A stretch of 35,533 bases of DNA from Propionibacteriaceae bacterium (GTDB lineage Bacteria > Actinomycetota > Actinomycetes > Propionibacteriales > Propionibacteriaceae). Of this stretch, positions 8,809-15,796 are shown piece by piece. Where the stretch lies: NCBI GenBank assembly GCA_020846255.1, contig JADLEH010000269.1, positions 1-35,533 of the forward strand, written 5' to 3'. Below the pieces are notes generated by a model. It searched no databases and was not told where the DNA came from. It saw nothing but the letters and a program-made list of their open reading frames with translations. The translations under genes and the position numbers were made by a program. How positions within the stretch are numbered: position 1 is the first letter of the stretch; every line of letters begins with the position of its first letter.

Positions 8809-9599
8809 CAGGTCACAGCAGCAGCCGCAGCAACGTTCAGCGAGTCGATGCCACCCAGCATCGGAATCCGGACCGCGACGTCGGCCTGGGCGGCCCAGGT
8901 GTCGCTGAGGCCGTGGCCCTCGGTGCCCAGCAGGATCGCCAACCGCCGCGGCCGTGCCGCCAGGTCCGCCGCGAACTCCGGCAGGCTCACCGAACCGGGG
9001 GCCAGCGTCAGGGCTGCCACGACGTAGCCGGCCTCCCGCAGGGCCGGGACGGCCCCAGCCCAGTCCTCGAGGCGCGCCCAGGGGAACGAGAGCACAGCTC
9101 CCATCGAGACCTTCACCGAACGCCGGTACAGGGGATCGGCGGACCTGGGACTGAGGAGCAGGCCGTCCCAGCCGAGACCGGCTGCGCTGCGCACGATGGC
9201 ACCGACGTTGGCGTGGTCGACGATGTCCTCGGCCACCACCAGCCGGCGCGAAGCCGCGATCAGCCCCGGAGCGGTGTGCCGCTGCTGGCGCTCCAGCGAT
9301 GCCAACGCCCCGCGGTGTACGTGGAAGCCGGTCACCCGCTCAGCCAGTTCCTCGCTCACCACGTACACCGGCACTTCCGGGCACCCGGCGAGCACCTCGG
9401 CGAGCTCGTCCAGCCAGCGCTCGGCGAGCAGGAACGAACGCGGCCGGTAGCCGGCCGCGACCGCTCGCCGGATGACCTTGCTGCCCTCCGCGATGAACAA
9501 CCCCTGCTCCGCTTCGAGACTGTGCCGCAACGACACCTCGCGCAGCCGGACGTAGTCGGCCAGCCGCGGGTCGTCAGCGGCGTCGATCTCGATCAGCAC
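8739..9599 (-). CDS. SpoU/TrmH-family RNA 2'-O-methyltransferase
   Basis: A 286-residue SPOUT methyltransferase. An N-terminal substrate-binding part (about 1-110, with FIAEGSKVIRRAV) precedes the knotted domain: motif I around N131 (HANVGAIVRSAAGLG), motif II ILLGTEGHGL (222-231) and motif III IPMLGGIDSLNVAAAAAV (245-262). The target is rRNA or tRNA ribose; which one cannot be told. Upstream in-frame codons would add a non-conserved tail. The GTG at 9597-9599 is favoured because TATGAT lies exactly 6 nt before it. The gene is divergent from the symporter gene and overlaps def by 70 bp at its end. Confidence 0.9.
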   Translation of the reverse strand: MLIEIDAADDPRLADYVRLREVSLRHSLEAEQGLFIAEGSKVIRRAVAAGYRPRSFLLAERWLDELAEVLAGCPEVPVYVVSEELAERVTGFHVHRGALASLERQQRHTAPGLIAASRRLVVAEDIVDHANVGAIVRSAAGLGWDGLLLSPRSADPLYRRSVKVSMGAVLSFPWARLEDWAGAVPALREAGYVVAALTLAPGSVSLPEFAADLAARPRRLAILLGTEGHGLSDTWAAQADVAVRIPMLGGIDSLNVAAAAAVTCYALAEAVPPAEVAFGVTGQSAG

Positions 9600-9605
9600 C
9601 GGCCG

Positions 9606-9611
9606 ATCATA
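9606..9611 (-). promoter_or_regulatory. leaderless -10 box (TATGAT) for the SpoU/TrmH methyltransferase
   Basis: TATGAT on the minus strand is one base from the TATAAT consensus and is followed by 6 nt and then GTG. Transcription would start at the G of the start codon. There is no Shine-Dalgarno sequence. It is the best single example of the recurrent leaderless pattern here. Confidence 0.65.
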
Positions 9612-9635
9612 GAGCCGTGCCAGACACCGGCCCTT

Positions 9636-9649
9636 CCCCGCCGGCGGGG
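9636..9649. promoter_or_regulatory. 14-bp perfect palindrome between divergent promoters
   Basis: CCCCGCCGGCGGGG lies between the -10 boxes of the methyltransferase (9606-9611, minus) and the symporter (9656-9661, plus), covering the -35 position of the latter. It could be an operator, but GC-rich palindromes also arise by chance in such genomes. Confidence 0.3.
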
Positions 9650-9655
9650 TGGCCC

Positions 9656-9661
9656 TAGGAT
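9656..9661 (+). promoter_or_regulatory. -10 box (TAGGAT) for the symporter gene
   Basis: TAGGAT ends 8 nt before the ATG, so the transcript would have a leader of only about 2 nt. No ribosome-binding site is present at a useful distance. Confidence 0.5.
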
Positions 9662-9669
9662 GAGCGCAA

Positions 9670-10668
9670 ATGTCCTGGCTCTCCCGCATCCCGATCGATC
9701 GGTTCCTGCTCGCCATCGTCTCGGCCGCGGTGCTGGCATCGCTCCTTCCGGCCACCGGGGTCTGGGTGGAGATCCTCGACTGGGCCACCACGGCCGCCAT
9801 CGCGATCCTGTTCTTCCTCTACGGCGCCCGGCTCAGCCCGGGCGAGACGCTCGCCGGGCTCAAGCACTGGCGGCTGCACCTCACGATCCTGTCGTTCACC
9901 TATGTGCTGTTCCCGCTGGTCGGGCTCGCCGTCGTCGCCCTCACCGGCTCCGTCCTCAGCCCCGGCCTGCAGGCCGGCCTGCTGTACCTGACCCTGGTGC
10001 CGTCCACCGTCCAGTCCTCGATCGCGTTCACCTCGATAGCGAAGGGCAACGTCGCCGGAGCGGTGGTCAGCGCCTCCGCCTCGAACATCCTCGGCGTCTT
10101 CCTGACCCCGTTGCTGTGCTGGCTGCTGATGAGCAACACCGGACGGGTCGCGTTCACCACGTCCACGATCGTCGAGATCGTGTTGCAGATCTTCCTGCCC
10201 TTCGTCCTCGGCCAGCTGTCACGCCGCTGGACGGCCGGCTACATCGCAGCCCATCCGCAGCTGAAGCTCTTCGACCGCGGCTCGATCGTGCTGGTGGTGT
10301 ACTCGGCCTTCTCTGCCGGGATGCGCGAGAACATGTGGTCCCAGACCACCTGGCAGTCGCTCCTGGTCCTGCTCGGGGTCAGCCTCGTGATCCTCGCGCT
10401 GATGCTCGGACTCACCTGGTGGACTGCCCGCCGCCTCGGCTTCAGCCGGGCCGATGCAATCGCCATCCAGTTCTGCGGAACCAAGAAGTCCCTTGCCAGC
10501 GGCCTGCCGATGGCCGGAGTCCTGTTCGTCGGCCAGCCCCTGGGACTGCTGATGCTGCCCCTGGTCCTGTTCCACCAGGCCCAGCTGATGGCCTGCTCGG
10601 CGCTGGCCGGCCGGTACGCACGGGTCGAAGCCGGCCGGACCGGCGGCGCGGAGAGTGGCGCGAACTGA
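9670..10668 (+). CDS. bile acid:sodium symporter-like membrane transporter
   Basis: The 332-residue product has about nine or ten hydrophobic segments. It resembles the SBF-like (YfeH/P7-type) branch of the bile acid:sodium symporter superfamily. Supporting segments are ILFFLYGARLSPGETLAGLKHWRLH (about 43-67, shortened reading), LVPSTVQSSIAFTSIAKGN and FCGTKKSLASGLPMAGVLF, the last two corresponding to the broken-helix ion and substrate regions. Bacterial members of this branch mostly lack a known substrate; bile acids are unlikely. Its neighbour downstream is a TetR regulator on the same strand, 79 bp away, which may control it. Confidence 0.85.
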   Translation: MSWLSRIPIDRFLLAIVSAAVLASLLPATGVWVEILDWATTAAIAILFFLYGARLSPGETLAGLKHWRLHLTILSFTYVLFPLVGLAVVALTGSVLSPGLQAGLLYLTLVPSTVQSSIAFTSIAKGNVAGAVVSASASNILGVFLTPLLCWLLMSNTGRVAFTTSTIVEIVLQIFLPFVLGQLSRRWTAGYIAAHPQLKLFDRGSIVLVVYSAFSAGMRENMWSQTTWQSLLVLLGVSLVILALMLGLTWWTARRLGFSRADAIAIQFCGTKKSLASGLPMAGVLFVGQPLGLLMLPLVLFHQAQLMACSALAGRYARVEAGRTGGAESGAN

Positions 10669-10735
10669 GTCCGGCCTCCGGGGGGTGACCGGCAGGCCGC
10701 TACGACCGGTGGCAGCTCCGCCGGCCGACTGACTT

Positions 10736-10741
10736 TACGAT
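10736..10741 (+). promoter_or_regulatory. leaderless -10 box (TACGAT) for the TetR gene
   Basis: TACGAT is followed by exactly 6 nt and GTG at 10748. No Shine-Dalgarno sequence is present, so the mRNA probably begins at the start codon. Confidence 0.6.
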
Positions 10742-10747
10742 GGGTCC

Positions 10748-11356
10748 GTGCCCCGACCCACCCGGTATGCCAAAGGCCTCGCCAAACGCGAGGAGATCCT
10801 GACCGTCGCCCTCGAAGTCATCGCAAGGACCGGCTACCGCCGCACTTCGGTGAAGGAGCTGGCCAACGCCGTCGGGCTGAGCCAGGCCGGGCTGCTGCAC
10901 TACTTCGCCTCGAAGGAGGAGCTCTTCGCCGAAATCCTCGCCCTGCGGGACGTGGTCGACGAGAACGCAGCCGGCGAGCGGGGCGAGTCGCCCATCGACG
11001 CCCTGGTCTCGGTCGTCCGGCACAATGCAGAGGTGCCAGGCCTGGTGCAGCTGTTCGCCCAATTCTCGGTGGCGGCCGGGGACCCCGAACACCCGGCCCA
11101 CGACGCCTTCGTCGACCGCTACGCGCGGATCCGGAAGTCGCTGGCAGAGGACATCGCCGAGCGCCAGCAGGCCGGAACGCTGCCCTCGAACCTCGACCCG
11201 GTCACCGCGGCGAACCTCGTGATCGCCGCGGCTGACGGTCTGCAGATCCAGTGGCTGCTCGACCCGGAACTCGACATGGCCGAGCACCTCGCCGGTCTGG
11301 TCAGCCTGCTGGGTTCGGCTCCTGTTCAGGCGACTCAACCGGAACAGCCTCGCTAG
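10748..11356 (+). CDS. TetR/AcrR-family transcriptional regulator
   Basis: A 202-residue regulator with the typical N-terminal helix-turn-helix: LAKREEILTVALEVIARTGYRRTSV leads to the recognition region LANAVGLSQAGLLHYFASKEELF (about 39-61). The remaining all-helical ligand domain carries no recognisable ligand signature. The start is a GTG with a leaderless -10. Candidate targets are its own promoter and the symporter gene just upstream. The 3' end overlaps the convergent SPFH gene by 56 bp. Confidence 0.93.
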   Translation: MPRPTRYAKGLAKREEILTVALEVIARTGYRRTSVKELANAVGLSQAGLLHYFASKEELFAEILALRDVVDENAAGERGESPIDALVSVVRHNAEVPGLVQLFAQFSVAAGDPEHPAHDAFVDRYARIRKSLAEDIAERQQAGTLPSNLDPVTAANLVIAAADGLQIQWLLDPELDMAEHLAGLVSLLGSAPVQATQPEQPR

Positions 11357-12491
11357 CCGGGTCGGTCACGCCGGTCGTGATCGCGTTCCCGCGTTCGGTG
11401 ACCAGCCGGGCCGCCCTCCGGCCTTCGAGCTTCTCGGCTTCGGCGATCGCCTGCTGCACCGACCTCTCCGACTGGGCGGCGTCCTGCGCCTTCTGCTGCT
11501 CGATCTCGGCGAAGACGTCGACCCGCTTGGGAGCGCTGAACTCCCCCTCGTCGTCGGGCTCGGCATCGTTGGACGCCTCGGCGCCCACTGCCCGACCGGC
11601 GATGTTGCCGAGCCCCTTCAGGGCGTCGTTGAGCTCGCTGGGGATGATCCAGACCTTGTTCGACTCGCCACGGGCGAGGTTCGGCAGCATCCGCATGTAC
11701 TGGTAGGCCAGCAGCGACTGGCTGGGCTTGCCGGCGTGGATCGCCGCGAAGGTGGTGGTGATCGCCTGGGCCTCGCCCTCGGCCCGCAGCATCGACGACT
11801 GCCGGTCGGCCTGCGCCCGCAGCACGGCCGACTCCCGCTCGCCCTGGGCGCGCAGGATGGAGGCCTCCCGGTCACCGGAGGCGGACAGGATCATCGACTG
11901 CCGCTGGCCCTCCGCTGTGAGGATGGCTGCCCGCTTGTCCCGCTCGGCGCGGGCGCCCTTCTCCATCGCGTCCCGGATGGTTGCCGGCGGCTCGATGGCC
12001 CGCAGCTCGACCCGGTTGACCTTGATGCCCCATTTGCCGGTGGCCTCGTCGAGCACGGCGCGCAGCTTCTGGTTGATCTCCTCACGGCTGGTGAGGGTCT
12101 GCTCGAGGTCGAGACCGCCGATGATGTTGCGCAGGGTGGTCATGGTGAGCTGCTCGATGGCCTGGATGTAGTTCTGGGCCTCGTAGGCCGCCCGGACGGG
12201 GTCGACGACCTGGAAGTAGATGACCGAGTCGATGCTGACCATCAGGTTGTCCTCGGTGATCACGCCCTGCGGGGGGAACGGGACCACGACCTCCCGCATG
12301 TCCATGGTGTAGCGCACCGAGTCGATCACCGGGATCAGCAGGTGCGGGCCGGGCTCGAGCTTGCGCCGGAACTTGCCCAGCCGCTCCACGAGGCCCACCT
12401 GCTGCTGGCGGATCACCCGGACGGAGCGGAGCAGGATGGTGACCACGACGATGGCCACCAGCAGTCCGACGATCGTTGGGAAGTACTCCAT
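11301..12491 (-). CDS. stomatin/QmcA-type SPFH (band 7) membrane protein
   Basis: Residues 3-23 form one transmembrane anchor. The SPFH domain follows (about 27-200, with QQQVGLVERLGKF, LEPGPHLLIPVID and the slipin signature AIEPPATIRDAMEKGARAERDKRA). Next comes a coiled-coil stalk of A/E/R/Q-rich repeats (about 200-255) and an acidic C-terminal tail ending in P- and E-rich sequence. Such proteins form membrane cages or flotillin-like platforms. It lies 22 bp after an NfeD gene; NfeD-SPFH pairs are a conserved unit linked to membrane-protein quality control. Length 396 residues. The tail is variable and its end overlaps the TetR gene. Confidence 0.93.
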   Translation of the reverse strand: MEYFPTIVGLLVAIVVVTILLRSVRVIRQQQVGLVERLGKFRRKLEPGPHLLIPVIDSVRYTMDMREVVVPFPPQGVITEDNLMVSIDSVIYFQVVDPVRAAYEAQNYIQAIEQLTMTTLRNIIGGLDLEQTLTSREEINQKLRAVLDEATGKWGIKVNRVELRAIEPPATIRDAMEKGARAERDKRAAILTAEGQRQSMILSASGDREASILRAQGERESAVLRAQADRQSSMLRAEGEAQAITTTFAAIHAGKPSQSLLAYQYMRMLPNLARGESNKVWIIPSELNDALKGLGNIAGRAVGAEASNDAEPDDEGEFSAPKRVDVFAEIEQQKAQDAAQSERSVQQAIAEAEKLEGRRAARLVTERGNAITTGVTDPASEAVPVESPEQEPNPAG

Positions 12492-12513
12492 GGTTTCCGG
12501 TTCTCCTCGGTTT

Positions 12514-12972
12514 TCAGGGCAGGGCTAGGTGTCTTGGGTAGACGATCGCGATCGGACCGTCGATTCGGTAGACCTCGATCTCGGTTCCGGCAGCGATGTT
12601 GCCCTCGAGGCTGTGCGCCGACCACACCTCACCGGCAACCTTCACCTCGCCGCCGGCAGCAGTGATCTCGGTGAGCGCGACCCCCGGGCTGCCGACCATC
12701 TTGTCGACGCTGGAGCGGTAGCCGGGCAGGGAGCGGATCTTCGCCAGCAGGGTGGGCCGGAGCAGGGCCAGCATCGCCACGGCAACCGCGACCGCGACCG
12801 TGATCTGCAACCACAGGACGCCCGGCAGGGCGATGGCGACGAGGCCGCCGGCGAGCGCCCCGACCGCCAGCATCAGCAGCGTGAGGTCGAGGGTCATCAT
12901 CTCGGTGACGGCCAGCAGCGCGGCGAGTGTCAGCCACGCCACCCAGAGGTGTTCAGCCAGCCATTGCCACAT
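12514..12972 (-). CDS. NfeD-family membrane protein
   Basis: A short-type NfeD of 152 residues. It has an amphipathic start (MWQWLAEHLW), two or three transmembrane segments (about 9-72), then an OB-fold beta domain (about 80-150) ending in the family motif IEVYRIDGPIAIVYPR. I chose the ATG at 12970-12972, preceded by an AGAAGGGA site; an in-frame codon 7 residues upstream is less likely. NfeD proteins act with the adjacent SPFH protein, through the OB domain and membrane contact. The order fabG-fabI-(ABC)-nfeD-SPFH resembles the mycobacterial inhA region. Confidence 0.92.
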   Translation of the reverse strand: MWQWLAEHLWVAWLTLAALLAVTEMMTLDLTLLMLAVGALAGGLVAIALPGVLWLQITVAVAVAVAMLALLRPTLLAKIRSLPGYRSSVDKMVGSPGVALTEITAAGGEVKVAGEVWSAHSLEGNIAAGTEIEVYRIDGPIAIVYPRHLALP

Positions 12973-12996
12973 TGCAGTCCCTTCTCGTACCACCCA

Positions 12997-13812
12997 TCAT
13001 GCCAACCGCGCGGGAAGCCGGTGGCCCGCGCGGGCAGCTGCCCGTGCCGACCAGCGCCCGTCGGTGCAGGTGACCTCGAGGAGGATGTCGAAGGTTGCGC
13101 TCATCATCGGCCCGGTCAGGGTCTCGGCCAACGGTCCGGCTGCCACCACCCGGCCGTGCTTGAGCAGGAGGGCGTGGGTGATTCCCAGCGGGATCTCCTC
13201 CACGTGGTGGGTGACCAGGACGGTCGCCGGGGCGTACGGGTCGCTGCAGAGATCCGAGAGGGTGGTGACCAGCGACTCCCGTCCCGTGAGGTCGAGCCCG
13301 GCCGCCGGCTCGTCCAGCAGCAGCAGTTCCGGGTCGGTCATCAGGGCACGGGCGATCTGCACCCGCTTGCGCTCGCCCTCGCTCAGGGTGCCGAACGTAC
13401 GGTCACCGAGGTGCTCGACGTGCAGCTGCTGCATCAGCTTCCTCGCCCGGGTGTGGTCGAGGTCGTCGTAGTCCTCCCGCCAGCGACCCATCACGGCGTA
13501 GGCGGCAGAGACCACGACGTCGGAGACGCGCTCCGACCTGGGGATCCGGTCGGCGAGGGCTGCCGAGGTCACCCCGATGCGCGGACGAAGCTCGAACACG
13601 TCCACGGCCCCGAGCGTCTCACCGAGGATGGCAGCGGTTCCCCTGGACGGGTGCCACTGGGCCGCGAGGATCTGCAGCAGGGTGGTCTTGCCGGCCCCGT
13701 TCGGGCCGATCACCACCCAGCGTTCATCCTCCTCGACCTTCCAGGAGACGTCAGCCAGCAGGTTGGCCCCGGATCTGACGATCGAGACACCCTCGAGTTG
13801 GACAACGCTCAT
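12997..13812 (-). CDS. orphan ABC-type ATPase (ModF-like)
   Basis: A 271-residue single nucleotide-binding domain: Walker A GPNGAGKTT (36-44), signature LSEGERKRVQIARAL (143-157, with E in place of the usual G) and Walker B LLLLDEP (163-169). It is followed by THHVEEIP and a C-terminal tail. No permease or binding protein is adjacent, so either the partner is elsewhere or the protein is not a transporter component. I take ATG 13812; a TTG three codons upstream is possible. The gene follows fabI by 20 bp and precedes nfeD by 24 bp. A TAGGTT hexamer 7 nt before the ATG may give it its own near-leaderless promoter. Confidence 0.85.
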   Translation of the reverse strand: MSVVQLEGVSIVRSGANLLADVSWKVEEDERWVVIGPNGAGKTTLLQILAAQWHPSRGTAAILGETLGAVDVFELRPRIGVTSAALADRIPRSERVSDVVVSAAYAVMGRWREDYDDLDHTRARKLMQQLHVEHLGDRTFGTLSEGERKRVQIARALMTDPELLLLDEPAAGLDLTGRESLVTTLSDLCSDPYAPATVLVTHHVEEIPLGITHALLLKHGRVVAAGPLAETLTGPMMSATFDILLEVTCTDGRWSARAAARAGHRLPARLA

Positions 13813-13819
13813 GCGGCCC

Positions 13820-13825
13820 AACCTA
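13820..13825 (-). promoter_or_regulatory. candidate -10 box (TAGGTT) for the ABC ATPase gene
   Basis: The hexamer lies in the 20-bp gap after fabI on the minus strand, 7 nt before the ATG. It would make a nearly leaderless internal transcript. Read-through from fabG-fabI is equally possible. Confidence 0.35.
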
Positions 13826-13832
13826 CCTACCC

Positions 13833-14603
13833 TCAGGCCCCCGTGGAGTGCAGCCCGCCGTCGACGTGCACCATTTCGCCCGTGGTGGCCGGGAACCAGT
13901 CGCTCAGCAGCGCCACAACGGCCTTCGCCGTCGGGGTCAGGTCCTTCGGGTCCCAGCCGAGCGGCGCGCGGCCGCCCCAGATGTTGTTGAATTCCTCCGA
14001 ACCGGGGATGGCCTTCTTCGCGATCGTCTCCAGCGGGCCGGCGGCCACGAGGTTGCAGCGGACCCCTTCCGGGCCGAGGTAACGGGCCAGGTAGCGCGAC
14101 GCACTCTCCAGCGCAGCCTTCGATACCCCCATCCAGTCGTAGATCGGCCAGGACAGCGTTGCGTCGAAGGTGAGCCCGACGATCGAAGCGGTCTCTGCGA
14201 ACAGCGGCTTGCAGGCCATCGTGAGGCTGACCAGCGAGTAGGCGGAGGTGTGCACCGAGGTGCTCACGTCGCTGAACGGCGTGGACAGGAACTTGCCGCC
14301 CAGCGCGGTCTCCGGATTCGCGTAGGCGATCGAGTGCACGACGCCGTCGAGGTGGTCGACGTGCTCGCCGATCCGCGCAGCGAGGGTGTTGAGGTGCTCG
14401 TCGTCGGTGACGTCGAGCTCGATCAGCGGAGGCTCGACATCGAGGCGCTTCAGCACCCTTGAGGTGAGGCTCATCGCCCGCCCGAAGTTGGAGACGACGA
14501 CGTTGGCGCCCTCGGCCTGGGCGATCTCGACCACCCGGAAGCCGATCGAGGTGTTCATGGTCACCCCGGCGACCAGGATGTTCTTGCCTTCCAGAATTCC
14601 CAT
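13833..14603 (-). CDS. fabI: enoyl-ACP reductase of the FabI/InhA type
   Basis: Performs the NADH-dependent last reduction of each FAS-II elongation cycle. The 256-residue short-chain dehydrogenase has the FabI arrangement: loop GVTMNTSIGF (13-22), S91 in SIAY, catalytic Y155 and K162 in YDWMGVSK (Y-x6-K) and the C-terminal ALLSDWFPATTGEMVHVDGG pattern. Much of it reads like mycobacterial InhA, including VAAGPLETIA and APLGWDPKD. It lies 12 bp after fabG, repeating the fabG1-inhA pair. Ordinary membrane fatty acid synthesis is the safe role; nothing in the window indicates mycolic acids. Confidence 0.95.
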   Translation of the reverse strand: MGILEGKNILVAGVTMNTSIGFRVVEIAQAEGANVVVSNFGRAMSLTSRVLKRLDVEPPLIELDVTDDEHLNTLAARIGEHVDHLDGVVHSIAYANPETALGGKFLSTPFSDVSTSVHTSAYSLVSLTMACKPLFAETASIVGLTFDATLSWPIYDWMGVSKAALESASRYLARYLGPEGVRCNLVAAGPLETIAKKAIPGSEEFNNIWGGRAPLGWDPKDLTPTAKAVVALLSDWFPATTGEMVHVDGGLHSTGA

Positions 14604-14615
14604 GTCCGATTCCTC

Positions 14616-15344
14616 TCAGTGGCCCATGCCGAGGCCGCCGTCGACCGGGATCACAGCACCGCTGATGAATCCGGCCTCCTCGCTGGCGAGGAAGGCCACG
14701 GTCGCGGCCACCTCGGCCGGCTGGCCGAGGCGATTGGCCGGGATGGAAGCCAGGTATCGGGCGATGACGTCCTCGGGCAGGACTGCGGTCATGTCGGTCT
14801 CGATGAAGCCGGGCGCGACCACGTTGGCGGTCACCCCGCGGCTGCCCACCTCCCGGGTGAGCGAGCGGGCGACACCGACGAGGGCGGCCTTGGAGGCCGA
14901 GTAGTTGACCTGGCCGGCCGAGCCGAACAGGCCGACAACGGAGCCGGTGAAGATGATGCGTCCCCAGCGGCCGCGGATCATGCTCTTGGTTGCGCGCTTG
15001 GCGCAGCGGAAGGCGCCGGTGAGGTTCACGTTGATCACCGCGTCCCAGTCGGCGTCGGACATCCGCAGGATCAGGGTGTCCTTGGTGATCCCGGCATTCG
15101 CGACGAGGATCTCGACCGGCCCGTTGGCCGCTTCGGCCTCGGCGAAGGCTGCATCCACCTGGGCGGCGTCGGTCACGTTGCAGGTGATGCCGAGCGCACC
15201 CTCGGGGGCCTCCCCGCCCATGTCCAGGCTGGCCACCTTGTGGCCAGCGGCCAGGAAGCGTTCGACGATGGCCCGGCCGATCCCACGGTTGCCACCGGTC
15301 ACGATCACGCTGCGGGCACCTGCATTTGTTGAGTTTTCAGTCAC
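14616..15344 (-). CDS. fabG: 3-oxoacyl-ACP reductase
   Basis: NADPH-dependent reductase of the FAS-II cycle. The 242-residue short-chain dehydrogenase has the cofactor motif TGGNRGIG (16-23), NAG (83-85), N107, S135, and catalytic Y148 and K152 (YSASK). The C terminus GAVIPVDGGLGMGH is typical of MabA/FabG. It is followed after 12 bp by fabI. The start is a GTG (15342-15344) with no ribosome-binding site and TAGCGT exactly 6 nt before it, so fabG-fabI probably starts as a leaderless mRNA. Confidence 0.95.
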   Translation of the reverse strand: MTENSTNAGARSVIVTGGNRGIGRAIVERFLAAGHKVASLDMGGEAPEGALGITCNVTDAAQVDAAFAEAEAANGPVEILVANAGITKDTLILRMSDADWDAVINVNLTGAFRCAKRATKSMIRGRWGRIIFTGSVVGLFGSAGQVNYSASKAALVGVARSLTREVGSRGVTANVVAPGFIETDMTAVLPEDVIARYLASIPANRLGQPAEVAATVAFLASEEAGFISGAVIPVDGGLGMGH

Positions 15345-15350
15345 GGCGCA

Positions 15351-15356
15351 ACGCTA
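15351..15356 (-). promoter_or_regulatory. fabG: leaderless -10 box (TAGCGT) for fabG-fabI
   Basis: TAGCGT on the minus strand, then 6 nt, then GTG. It faces the equally leaderless promoter of the DUF3099 gene across a 128-bp divergent spacer in which no other element stands out. Confidence 0.55.
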
Positions 15357-15460
15357 GACGACAACCGGGCCGGCGCGATAGCGACGCCCCGGGCGGAGTC
15401 CAGACCAGCGGCGCGGACCGGTTCGAGGAGCGGCGGCGAGCCGTCCGTGCGTCCGCGACC

Positions 15461-15466
15461 TACGCT
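15461..15466 (+). promoter_or_regulatory. leaderless -10 box (TACGCT) for the DUF3099-SURF1 operon
   Basis: TACGCT, then exactly 6 nt, then GTG at 15473. There is no Shine-Dalgarno sequence. It marks the start of the plus-strand operon running to about 18181. Confidence 0.55.
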
Positions 15467-15472
15467 GGTGCC

Positions 15473-15796
15473 GTGAGTCCGGCCAGCACACCCAAACCGA
15501 CGCTGATCACCAGCGCCCGGAAACGCCGCTCGCTGGACAACGACGAGCGCCGCTACCGCTACCTGTGGACGATGGCCGTCCGCGTGGCCTGCTTCCTCGC
15601 CGCCACCGTGACTCCCCTGCCCTGGAACCTGATCCTCCTGGTCGCCGCCGCGGTTCTGCCGACCGTTGCCGTGATGCTGGCGAACGCGATCGACCAGCGC
15701 CGGCCACCGGACCTCGAGCCACCGGAGCCGTCGGGGAAGGCAGAGCTGACCAGCGCCGACACCGTCGGCGGGTCGGTGGTGGAGGGGCCCGGATGA
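15473..15796 (+). CDS. DUF3099-type small membrane protein
   Basis: A 107-residue protein with a short polar start (TLITSARKRRSLDNDERRYRYLW), two adjacent transmembrane helices (about 36-53 and 55-74) and a proline- and acid-rich cytoplasmic tail. The TLITSA start with two helices is characteristic of DUF3099 proteins of actinobacteria, whose function is unknown. It overlaps the SURF1 gene by 4 bp (ATGA), so the two are co-translated, and a role near cytochrome oxidase assembly is a guess from position only. The GTG start is chosen because of the leaderless -10; longer in-frame upstream reading has no family support. Confidence 0.8.
   Translation: MSPASTPKPTLITSARKRRSLDNDERRYRYLWTMAVRVACFLAATVTPLPWNLILLVAAAVLPTVAVMLANAIDQRRPPDLEPPEPSGKAELTSADTVGGSVVEGPG

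Noticed and set aside
9600..9800. 67-residue N-terminal extension of the SpoU/TrmH methyltransferase
   Set aside because: It would run into the divergent symporter gene, shows no family similarity, and the GTG at 9599 has an ideal leaderless -10 box.
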